Assembly (NCBI GenBank): GCA_028285025.1
Contig: JANQQH010000333.1
Span: 1-5,463, forward strand
Source of the DNA: Hyphomicrobiaceae bacterium
GTDB taxonomy: Bacteria; Pseudomonadota; Alphaproteobacteria; Rhizobiales; HXMU1428-3
Length of the DNA stretch: 5,463 bases
Reading direction: 5' to 3'
Each line of letters begins with the position of its first letter. Positions within the stretch are counted from its first letter, which is position 1. The notes below the pieces were generated by a model. The model worked only from the letters and a program-made list of their open reading frames with translations. It was not told where the DNA came from and did not search any database. This document shows, one piece after another, positions 1 through 5,262 of this stretch. The position numbers were made by a program, and so were the translations under genes.

Positions 1-221
1 GAGCGGGGGCGAATTTGAGCCTCGAACCCTTGGGGCAATTCAAGGCCCAAGCCTGTTGGAATTAACGTGCGCTCAAGGGGCCCAATGATAACCGGGTGCC
101 CTTCTGGTAAAGCGGCGCGTAGATCCATGCCGGCGGCACCTTCACTTTCATAAGATGGGGCTTGTAAACCTTGCCCATGGGGCAATTGTTCAAAAAGGAC
201 TTTTACGTCAGGGGTGCTCAT
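1..221 (-). CDS. dut: dUTP diphosphatase (dUTPase), N-terminal part, cut by window edge
   Basis: Hydrolyses dUTP to dUMP and pyrophosphate, keeping uracil out of DNA and supplying dUMP for thymidylate synthesis; cytosolic homotrimer in this family. I translated the minus strand from ATG at 219-221, which gives 73 complete codons beginning [16 protein letters not shown] before the window edge. Two trimeric-dUTPase signatures are visible: motif 1, AAGMDLRA (residues 29-36), which contributes to metal and nucleotide binding, and the start of motif 2, RPRS (residues 71-74, the last codon incomplete). Motifs 3-5, including the catalytic Tyr and the Gly-rich tail, would lie outside the window. The ATG shares four bases (ATGA, 218-221) with the coaBC stop and has no clear Shine-Dalgarno, so translational coupling to coaBC is likely. 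The coaBC-dut pairing is common in alphaproteobacteria. The identification is firm; completeness cannot be judged. Confidence 0.93.
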   Translation of the reverse strand, partial: MSTPDVKVLFEQLPHGQGLQAPSYESEGAAGMDLRAALPEGHPVIIGPLERTLIPTGLGLELPQGFEAQIRPR

Positions 222-1441
222 TGGGCGGCCGCTTGGTTTGGGTTTAGGGTTTGTGCTATTTTTTCCATTAAAGCAAGGCTGGCTGCTTTTTTGCTAACAT
301 TTTGGTGTGTTTCAACAGTTGTGTTGGTGATGATGTGGACCGTGGTTTGGTCATTGCCAAATACATTGCCTTTTGGGCTGACATCATTGGCAACGATCCA
401 ATCGCATAGTTTGCGCGTGCGTTTGGCTTGGGCGTGTTCTATTACATCTTCGGTCTCGGCAGCAAAGCCGATGACAAGATCAGCGCGATTGGGGCCTGGT
501 TCTGATAATTTTTTTAAGATGTCTGGGTTTTCGGTTAGCTCAAATGTGGGCAGGCCTTGGTTTGATTTTTTGAGTTTTTGGCTGGCTGATGTTTTAACCC
601 GCCAGTCGGCAACAGCGGCGGCACAAATCACGACATCGGCTGGCAAATGAGCCAGTACGGCATTGTGCATGTCTTGTGCGGTTTCAACATCAATGCGGTT
701 GACACCTATAGGGGTTGGCAATTGGGAGGGACCAGCAACAAGGGTGACATTGGCGCCAAATTGTGCGGCGGCCTCAGCCAGGGCAAAGCCTTGTTTGCCG
801 CTGGAGCGATTGGCAATGTAGCGCACAGGGTCAATTGGTTCATAGGTTGGGCCAGCTGTGATAAGAACAGATTTGCCGCTTAATAGGTCATTGCCCTTAT
901 TTCCCAATAGCGATTGGATAGAGGTGATTAGTTCATCGACCTCGGCCATGCGTCCAAGCCCTGTCTCACCGCAGGCCATAGGGCCGCTATTGGGGCCAAC
1001 AAAGTGCATGCCATCGTCTTTTAAGGTTTGCAGGTTGCGCTGGGTGGCTGGGTGATGCCACATGCGCACATTCATGGCTGGGGCCATAAGCACGGGTTTG
1101 TCTGTTGCCAGCAATAGAGTACTGGCCAGATCATTAGCCAGGCCATTGGCGCATTTGGCTATCAAATCTGCTGTGGCCGGGGCTAAAACCAGCAAATCGC
1201 TTTGTCGAGATAGTTGAATGTGGCCGATTTCGGTTTCGTTTTTGAGGTCAAACAGGTCTTGGTGCACTTGCTCACCAGCTAAAGAGGCCAGAGACAGCGG
1301 CGTTACAAATTCGCTGCCAGCTTTGGTGAGAACGGGCGTGGTGCCAATGCCAAGATCGCCCAAGCGGCGCACCAGCTCAAGGCATTTATAGGCCGCAATG
1401 CCGCCGCCGACAATTAAGGTTATGCTATGCTTGTTTTGCAA
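218..1441 (-). CDS. coaBC: Bifunctional phosphopantothenoylcysteine decarboxylase / phosphopantothenate-cysteine ligase
   Basis: Makes 4'-phosphopantetheine for coenzyme A. CoaB joins 4'-phosphopantothenate to cysteine using CTP; CoaC, an FMN enzyme, decarboxylates the product. The 407-residue length is normal for the fusion. CoaC domain, about residues 5-180: flavin-binding VGGGIAAYK (11-19), catalytic His74 in GHIQLS, substrate motif PAMN (121-124), and the active-site Cys157 in the [10 protein letters not shown] segment. CoaB domain, about 188-400: [23 protein letters not shown] (split 194-205 and 206-216), with Asn211 at the position of the E. coli CoaB Asn, AAAVADWR (274-281), a Lys cluster at 289-292, NPDIL (305-309) and VGFAAET-like IGFAAET (324-330). 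The start is TTG (1439-1441). No in-frame ATG occurs near the N-terminus, the protein begins at the expected place, and a Shine-Dalgarno AAAGGA lies 8 nt upstream (1450-1455). The stop overlaps the dut ATG. It is separated from ubiB by 219 bp containing palindrome R1. Confidence 0.96.
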   Translation of the reverse strand: MQNKHSITLIVGGGIAAYKCLELVRRLGDLGIGTTPVLTKAGSEFVTPLSLASLAGEQVHQDLFDLKNETEIGHIQLSRQSDLLVLAPATADLIAKCANGLANDLASTLLLATDKPVLMAPAMNVRMWHHPATQRNLQTLKDDGMHFVGPNSGPMACGETGLGRMAEVDELITSIQSLLGNKGNDLLSGKSVLITAGPTYEPIDPVRYIANRSSGKQGFALAEAAAQFGANVTLVAGPSQLPTPIGVNRIDVETAQDMHNAVLAHLPADVVICAAAVADWRVKTSASQKLKKSNQGLPTFELTENPDILKKLSEPGPNRADLVIGFAAETEDVIEHAQAKRTRKLCDWIVANDVSPKGNVFGNDQTTVHIITNTTVETHQNVSKKAASLALMEKIAQTLNPNQAAAQ

Positions 1442-1468
1442 TAAAATGATCCTTTGGTGATCTTTTAT
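1441..1468 (-). promoter_or_regulatory. Hairpin over the coaBC ribosome binding site
   Basis: Read on the minus strand, AUAAAAGAUC (1468-1459) can pair with GAUC-A-UUUUAU (1451-1441). This gives a 10-bp stem with one bulged base (1447) and a 7-nt loop (1452-1458). The Shine-Dalgarno AAAGGA (1450-1455) spans the loop and the downstream stem arm, and the stem reaches the first base of the TTG start codon. This could lower or regulate coaBC translation on readthrough transcripts from ubiB. The stem is mostly A-U, so it may be weak or fortuitous. If transcription starts from the candidate promoter just upstream, much of the 5' arm would be missing from the RNA and the site would be open. Confidence 0.35.
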
Positions 1469-1494
1469 ATATAAGCATCTTGTCCAGAAAACAA
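1466..1494 (-). promoter_or_regulatory. Candidate promoter for coaBC-dut
   Basis: On the minus strand a TTGTTT hexamer (1489-1494) is followed after 17 bp by TATATA (1466-1471), within an AT-rich TTATATATAAAA stretch. The matches to sigma-70 boxes are partial (3/6 and 4/6), so this is weak evidence. Its position makes sense: it lies between the palindrome R1 and the coaBC start, and could drive coaBC-dut separately from ubiE-ubiB. Confidence 0.3.
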
Positions 1495-1504
1495 AGGCTA
1501 GAGA

Positions 1505-1628
1505 GTGCCTTAACTCCCATGGTTAGACTTTGGCATTTTTAGACCACTTGTCAAGGATTTCACTTGCGCTCCGCGTCCTTGACAAGTGGTCTAAAAATGC
1601 AAAAATCTCACCATGGGAGTTAAGGCAC
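1505..1628 (+). repeat. 124-bp palindromic repeat, copy R1 (ubiB-coaBC gap)
   Basis: The left arm (1505-1557) and right arm (1576-1628) are 53 nt each around an 18-nt centre (1558-1575). I aligned the left arm with the reverse complement of the right arm: 50 of 53 positions pair, with mismatches only at arm positions 20, 24 and 28. The outer end reads GTGCCTTAA, followed by CCATGG, GCATTTTT and CTTGTCAAGG. The centre can form a tiny GCG/CGC hairpin (1566-1568 with 1572-1574). No reading frame of note lies inside. No target-site duplication is visible in the flanks. It is not a standard intrinsic terminator, since neither end is followed by a T-run. Copy R2 at 4192-4315 has the same length and about 77% identity (96/124, ungapped). 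The + strand orientation is assigned from the conserved asymmetric GGTTAGACTT in the left arm. Transcribed with the ubi genes, it would form a long RNA hairpin between ubiB and coaBC. Confidence 0.93.
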
Positions 1629-1638
1629 AGCTTGGCTC

Positions 1639-1654
1639 TCCCTTGGAAGAGGGA
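1639..1654. other. Small hairpin just downstream of ubiB
   Basis: TCCCT (1639-1643) and AGGGA (1650-1654) form a 5-bp stem around a 6-nt loop, seven bases after the ubiB stop codon. On the minus strand it is followed by GAGCC rather than a T-run, so it does not qualify as an intrinsic terminator. It may only add structure to the ubiB 3' end, or be incidental. Confidence 0.25.
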
Positions 1655-1660
1655 TTAACC

Positions 1661-3277
1661 TTAAAATTTAATTGCCCAAGAAAAATATTGGTAAAAGGCA
1701 ATGGCAAGCAAACTGAAAGCAATGAGCCAAATGGCGATGCGATGAGACAGGCTTATGTTTGAACGGCCAGAAAGAAGCCGTTGGATGGCATCTTCATCCA
1801 TGTTTTGTAAAGTGCGTGATAATGCGGCCAGGCCATCTAAGTCTTGTTCCAAATGGGTGAGGTGAGTTGGCAGGTCATCTAAAAAATGATCAACGGCTTT
1901 TAAGCTTGCTGTCATTTTACGCAGCTTGGCAGCAGGGCCCAGCTCATAGGTGAGCCAGTTTTTCACCACTGGTTCGGCAGCGCGCCACATATTCAGTTCA
2001 GGGTTTAAGGTGCGTGCAACCCCTTCGGCAATCACCAGGTTTTTTTGTAATAAGATAAGCTCGGGCCGGGTTTGCATGTCATAGACGGCGGTGTATTCAA
2101 AAAGCTGGCCTAAAAAGCGGGCCATGGAAACCTCGCTGGCTGGTCTGTCGGCAATCGGTTCGCCAATGGCGCGCAAGCCTTGGGCAAATTCTTCGACTGA
2201 ATGGATGGGGGGCACATAGCCGGCATCAAAATGAGCTTGGGCGGCAACGATATAATCCCCGGTGACAAAGCCGTGTAGAATTTGGGCAAGGAAGCGTTGT
2301 TCTTTGGCTTTTAAACGTCCCATAATGCCGCAATCAAGTGCTATAAGCGTGCCGTCTTTGTCGACCATCAAATTGCCTGGATGCATGTCGGCGTGGAAAA
2401 AACCATCGCGCATGGCTTGGCGCAAAAAGCTCTGCAGCACATGGGTGCCAAGGGCTGGTAGGTCATGGCCTTGTTGTTTTAAGCTTTCAATGTCAGCGAT
2501 TGGCGTGGCATCTATCCATTGGGTTGTCAAAATGCGCTGGGTGGTGCGGGTCCAATCTGGTGCCGGCGTTGAAAATTTAGGGTCGTTTTTGGTGTTTTCA
2601 GCCAATTCGCTCAAAGCGGCTGCCTCGAGCCGCAAGTCTAGTTCGATGGTCATGATGCGGTCTAAGGTTTTCACCACTTCCACCGGCTTTAAGCGCCGCG
2701 CTGGTTTTGAAAACGCCTCAATGATTTGAGCAGCAAAGCGATAAGAGGCCTGATCGTTTGCAAACCTTTTTTCAATGTCTGGACGCAAGATTTTAACCGC
2801 GACTTGCTTTTTTCCGTTATCAGTCACTAGGGTGGCTTTGTGCACCTGGGCGATCGAGGCGGCAGCTATTGGTTCACTAAAGTCTGAAAATAAGTCTTTC
2901 AGTGGTTTGCCTAATTGGCGCTCCACTTCTTTGATTGCTTCTTGTTGTGAGAAGGGGGGCAAATTGTCTTGTAGGGCTGATAAGTCATTGGCCAGTTCTT
3001 TGCCGATGATATCGGGGCGGGTGGCAAGAAATTGACCCAGTTTAATATAGCTGGGGCCCAATTTTGTTAGTGCCTCTACAAGGCGCTCTGAGGTGGTCTT
3101 GTGGCCAAAGGGGGCGCGGATGAGTGCGCCCAGGCCGCGCACGGGCAAGAGCAAAATACGCAATAATTTTACCGGCCAAGGGGTGGGCAGGTGTTTGGGA
3201 AACAGGGCCACGCCATAATAGGTCATGGTCAGACCAGCTCGGGCAAGGCGCACTATATTGGTGATGGGGTTGGGCAT
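1661..3277 (-). CDS. ubiB: UbiB, atypical protein kinase-like ubiquinone biosynthesis protein
   Basis: UbiB/ABC1/ADCK-family ATPase required for ubiquinone biosynthesis at the inner membrane; it is thought to help membrane-bound intermediates reach the Coq enzymes rather than to act as a normal protein kinase. The 538 residues match the usual size of about 500-550. Family marks in order: KLGQ (79-82) of the KxGQ helix, the Ala-rich nucleotide loop AAASIAQVH (138-146), ATP-binding Lys162 in VAVKIL, Glu218 in ELDLRLEAAALSE, the catalytic-loop motif HADMHPGN (295-302), and metal-binding DCG (315-317), the usual bacterial UbiB form of DFG. The C-terminus carries a hydrophobic membrane segment, about residues 513-535 (RIAIWLIAFSLLAIAF and following). 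The start is the ATG at 3275-3277, 21 bp after ubiE, without a strong Shine-Dalgarno; co-transcription with ubiE is likely. The gap to coaBC holds palindrome R1. Confidence 0.95.
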   Translation of the reverse strand: MPNPITNIVRLARAGLTMTYYGVALFPKHLPTPWPVKLLRILLLPVRGLGALIRAPFGHKTTSERLVEALTKLGPSYIKLGQFLATRPDIIGKELANDLSALQDNLPPFSQQEAIKEVERQLGKPLKDLFSDFSEPIAAASIAQVHKATLVTDNGKKQVAVKILRPDIEKRFANDQASYRFAAQIIEAFSKPARRLKPVEVVKTLDRIMTIELDLRLEAAALSELAENTKNDPKFSTPAPDWTRTTQRILTTQWIDATPIADIESLKQQGHDLPALGTHVLQSFLRQAMRDGFFHADMHPGNLMVDKDGTLIALDCGIMGRLKAKEQRFLAQILHGFVTGDYIVAAQAHFDAGYVPPIHSVEEFAQGLRAIGEPIADRPASEVSMARFLGQLFEYTAVYDMQTRPELILLQKNLVIAEGVARTLNPELNMWRAAEPVVKNWLTYELGPAAKLRKMTASLKAVDHFLDDLPTHLTHLEQDLDGLAALSRTLQNMDEDAIQRLLSGRSNISLSHRIAIWLIAFSLLAIAFYQYFSWAIKF

Positions 3278-3298
3278 AATTTTGTTTCGTGTGGTTGT

Positions 3299-4051
3299 TT
3301 ATGTTCGCCAGCCAGAATGAATGGCGGCGATGCCTCCGGTGAAGTTGGTATAGGAGCTTCTTGAAAAGCCAGCCTTGGCTATCATGGCTTTAAAGGTCTC
3401 TTGATCAGGAAATTTGCGGATGCTTTCAACCAGATATTGATAAGGTTCGCCATCACCCATCACCATTTCCCCCATTTTGGGAATAACGTTGAAAGAAAAC
3501 TTATCGTAAAGCACATCCAGCACTGGGACAGTGACCTGGGAAAATTCCAAACATAAAATCCGCCCGCCAGGCTTGAGGACACGGTAAGCCTCACTTAAGG
3601 CCAGGTCGATACGCGGCACATTGCGGATGCCAAAGGCGATGGTGTAGCTGTCAAATTGGTTGTCTTCAAAGGGCAATTTTTCCGCATTGCCTTCAACAAA
3701 TTTAATTTGCGATGCGTAGCTATTTTCCATTGCGCGTTGTTTGCCGACTTCGAGCATGTCGTGAGAGATGTCAAGAATGGTGGCTTTTGCCTCTGGGCCC
3801 GCTTTGTCGAGCAGACGAAAGGTGATGTCACCTGTGCCGCCCGCGACATCTAAATGGGTGAGTGGGCCGGTTGGGCGCGGGGCCAGTTTGGTGATCAGCT
3901 GATTTTTCCAAAGCCGGTGCATGCCGCCTGACATCAGGTCATTCATCAAGTCATAATCACGCGCCACCCGGGCAAAGACATGGTTAACCTTGCCTTGTTT
4001 TTCTTGCGGGTCAACGGTTTGGAACCCATATGAGCTGGTGTTGTCTGTCAT
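3299..4051 (-). CDS. ubiE: UbiE, ubiquinone/menaquinone C-methyltransferase
   Basis: SAM-dependent C-methylation of the 2-methoxy-6-polyprenyl-benzoquinol intermediate in ubiquinone synthesis; the same enzyme methylates demethylmenaquinol where menaquinone is made. The 250 residues match E. coli UbiE closely in length. Visible marks: the family N-terminus GFQTV (9-13), then [20 protein letters not shown] (24-43) and HRLWK (45-49); SAM motif [11 protein letters not shown] (66-75); acidic Asp94 in [13 protein letters not shown] (121-128); FGIRNV (140-145); the post-motif [12 protein letters not shown] (159-170); and the closing [11 protein letters not shown] typical of the family. The ATG at 4049-4051 gives the standard N-terminus but has no good Shine-Dalgarno (AAAAAGC just upstream). 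It is the first gene of the minus-strand run ubiE-ubiB-coaBC-dut and is divergent from mutM. Confidence 0.97.
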   Translation of the reverse strand: MTDNTSSYGFQTVDPQEKQGKVNHVFARVARDYDLMNDLMSGGMHRLWKNQLITKLAPRPTGPLTHLDVAGGTGDITFRLLDKAGPEAKATILDISHDMLEVGKQRAMENSYASQIKFVEGNAEKLPFEDNQFDSYTIAFGIRNVPRIDLALSEAYRVLKPGGRILCLEFSQVTVPVLDVLYDKFSFNVIPKMGEMVMGDGEPYQYLVESIRKFPDQETFKAMIAKAGFSRSSYTNFTGGIAAIHSGWRT

Positions 4052-4081
4052 TGCTTTTTATCTATTGGTTTTCTGTGTTTT

Positions 4082-4090
4082 ATCATATCA
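4082..4090 (-). promoter_or_regulatory. Candidate extended -10 promoter for ubiE
   Basis: On the minus strand the sequence TGATATGAT (4090-4082) is a TGn-extended -10 with hexamer TATGAT (5/6 to TATAAT). A start site about seven bases downstream would give a short leader of roughly 24 nt to the ubiE ATG. No good -35 hexamer stands 16-18 bp upstream, which is tolerable for extended -10 promoters. This is prediction by eye only. Confidence 0.3.
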
Positions 4091-4191
4091 GCAGCAACTA
4101 GGCTTAAATTTCGTTGAATATGACTAAATTTTTTGTCTGGGCCGGGTTATGTAGAGGTTTAATGAAACTTTATAGCGCTCTTGGTCAGTTC

Positions 4192-4315
4192 GTGCCTTAA
4201 ATTCCATGGTTAGACTTTTGCATTTTATAATCGCTTGTCAAGGGTGAAATTCACGCGCTGCGCCCTTGACAAGCGATTATAAAATGCAAACTTCTCTCCA
4301 TGGAATTTAAGGCAC
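4192..4315 (+). repeat. 124-bp palindromic repeat, copy R2 (ubiE-mutM gap)
   Basis: The left arm (4192-4244) and right arm (4263-4315) are 53 nt each, with an 18-nt centre (4245-4262). The left arm and the reverse complement of the right arm match at 49 of 53 positions; the mismatches are at arm positions 19, 20, 24 and 25. The same landmarks as in R1 occur: outer GTGCCTTAA, CCATGG, GCATTTT and CTTGTCAAGG, and the same GGTTAGACTT on the left side, so it has the same orientation. The tip can fold into two tiny hairpins, GTGAA-A-TTCAC (4244-4254) and GCG-CTG-CGC (4255-4263). It ends 39 bp before the mutM start, between the two divergent genes, so it lies in or next to both promoters or in the mutM 5' leader. 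No flanking target duplication is evident. Confidence 0.93.
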
Positions 4316-4320
4316 AGAGC

Positions 4321-4349
4321 AAGCCTTTATAAAAGAGGGCTTAAAGGAG
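4321..4349 (+). promoter_or_regulatory. mutM leader hairpin and ribosome binding site
   Basis: A strong Shine-Dalgarno AAAGGAG (4343-4349) stands 5 nt before the mutM ATG and fixes that start. Directly upstream, AAGCCTT (4321-4327) can pair with AGGGCTT (4336-4342) with one G-U, giving a 7-bp stem and an 8-nt loop that abuts the Shine-Dalgarno without covering it. The ribosome site is well supported; a role for the hairpin is not shown. Confidence 0.6.
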
Positions 4350-4354
4350 TATAA

Positions 4355-5203
4355 ATGCCAGAATTACCAGAAGTTGAAACCGTGATGCGTGGGCTTATGC
4401 CGCATATGCAAGGGGTCCGTTTCAAAAAGGTTGAGCAACGCAGAGAAAATTTGCGTTTTCCTTTTCCGGACCACTTTGTTCAACGGCTGGAGGGGGCTGA
4501 AATTTTACAATTGCGGCGGCGGGCGAAATATATTCTGGTTGATCTTTCTAGTGATGAAACTTTGATCTTGCATTTGGGAATGAGTGGACGGTTTTCAATT
4601 AATGGGGCGCAAGAGGCAACCAAGCGGGCACATGATCATGTGGTGTTTCATTTATCAAACAAAGACGTGGTGACTTATAATGATCCGCGCCGGTTTGGGT
4701 TTATGGTGCTTGCCGCCACATCTGAACTTGAAACGCATGACTTTTTTAAAGATCTAGGGCCTGAGCCGCTTGGCAATGCGTTTGATGAGATCATGCTTGC
4801 CTGCAAAGCCAAAGGGCGCAAAACGCCATTGAAAAGTTTTTTTCTGGATCAAAAGGTGGTAGCTGGATTGGGCAATATTTATGTGTTGGAGGCTTTGCAC
4901 CAAGTTGGGCTTAGCCCGTTAAAGCCAGCATCTGTTCTGGCCACAAAAACAGGGAAACCAAAACCTATTACAAGTTCCTTAGTGGTTGCCATTCGTGATG
5001 TCTTGAATGATGCGATTGCCTCTGGTGGGTCAACTTTGAAAGATTATGCCAAGGCTGATGGGTCTTTGGGGTATTTTCAGCATGCGTTTCAGGTTTATGG
5101 CCGAGAAGGGGAGCCTTGTTTGAAAAAGGGGTGTGGCGGCACGGTCATACGGGTTCAACAATCTGGTCGCTCCAGTTTTTATTGCCCTACGTGTCAAAAA
5201 TAA
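4355..5203 (+). CDS. mutM: Formamidopyrimidine-DNA glycosylase (MutM/Fpg)
   Basis: Base-excision repair enzyme that removes 8-oxoguanine and formamidopyrimidines and cuts the abasic strand by beta,delta-elimination. The 282 residues are a normal length. The N-terminal PELPEVE (2-8) supplies the catalytic Pro2 and Glu3 after Met removal. Other family marks are Lys58 in RRAKYIL, HLGMSGRF (73-80) with the void-filling Met76, DPRRFG (110-115) with Arg112 and Phe114, Lys160 in LKSFFLDQK, and AGLGNIY (170-176) of the helix-two-turn-helix with Asn174. A linker ATKTGKPKP (196-204) follows, of the kind I associate with alphaproteobacterial MutM. The C-terminal zinc finger is complete: Cys255, Cys260, Cys277 and Cys280, with Arg272 in GRSSFYC. 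MutM rather than Nei is indicated by the DPRRFG and GRSSFYC contexts. It is divergent from ubiE, with palindrome R2 upstream, and convergent with the repeat-protein gene downstream. No damage to the gene is seen. Confidence 0.97.
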   Translation: MPELPEVETVMRGLMPHMQGVRFKKVEQRRENLRFPFPDHFVQRLEGAEILQLRRRAKYILVDLSSDETLILHLGMSGRFSINGAQEATKRAHDHVVFHLSNKDVVTYNDPRRFGFMVLAATSELETHDFFKDLGPEPLGNAFDEIMLACKAKGRKTPLKSFFLDQKVVAGLGNIYVLEALHQVGLSPLKPASVLATKTGKPKPITSSLVVAIRDVLNDAIASGGSTLKDYAKADGSLGYFQHAFQVYGREGEPCLKKGCGGTVIRVQQSGRSSFYCPTCQK

Positions 5204-5208
5204 GCGGT

Positions 5209-5238
5209 AAAAAAAGCAGGCTCTTTTGAGCCTGCCTT
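5209..5238 (-). terminator. Intrinsic terminator, T-tract on the minus strand, shared by convergent genes
   Basis: GCAGGCTC (5216-5223) and GAGCCTGC (5228-5235) form a perfect 8-bp stem with a 4-nt loop. Read on the minus strand the stem is followed by seven T's (5215-5209), a canonical intrinsic terminator 27 nt after the stop of the repeat-protein gene. Read on the plus strand it starts 12 nt after the mutM stop but is followed only by CTTAAAATT, so mutM termination there would be weaker. Confidence 0.85.
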
Positions 5239-5262
5239 AAAATTGTGCGTTGTGTACCGCCC

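Larger units (their letters stand above)
4052..4354. other. Divergent intergenic region between ubiE and mutM
   Basis: This 303-bp non-coding stretch has three parts. Positions 4052-4191 are AT-rich and hold a possible ubiE promoter. Positions 4192-4315 are palindrome R2. Positions 4316-4354 are the mutM leader, with a small hairpin and a strong ribosome binding site. I see no RNA gene or convincing small open reading frame. I could not identify a convincing plus-strand promoter for mutM: the TTGACA at 4266-4271 within R2 has no -10 box at suitable spacing. Confidence 0.75.

Noticed and set aside
171..1055. Plus-strand open frames at 171-650, 647-883 and 858-1055
   Set aside because: They lie opposite coaBC and dut, show no recognisable domains, and are fully explained as antisense shadows of well-supported genes.
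1505..1628. R1 (and R2) as ordinary intrinsic terminators
   Set aside because: The stems are far longer than usual, and neither strand shows a T-run directly after either element; R2 also lies upstream of both flanking genes.
2329..2337. DCG in place of DFG in UbiB as an inactivating change
   Set aside because: E. coli UbiB also has DCG at this position, so it is the normal bacterial form.
2262..3035. Plus-strand open frames opposite ubiB (2262-2729, 2775-3035)
   Set aside because: UbiB is intact and carries all family motifs on the other strand; these frames encode low-information sequence without motifs or ribosome sites.
3595..3853. Open frames overlapping ubiE on both strands (3595-3849 minus, 3656-3853 plus)
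   Set aside because: Alternative frames inside a complete, motif-rich ubiE gene; no independent evidence.
4266..4283. Promoter inside R2: TTGACA (4266-4271) with TATAAA (4278-4283)
   Set aside because: Only 6 bp separate the two hexamers, and no -10 box stands at 16-18 bp from the TTGACA.
1505..4315. R1 and R2 as terminal inverted repeats of a composite transposon carrying ubiE-ubiB
   Set aside because: No transposase gene and no target-site duplication are visible, and the enclosed genes are conserved housekeeping genes in their usual order.
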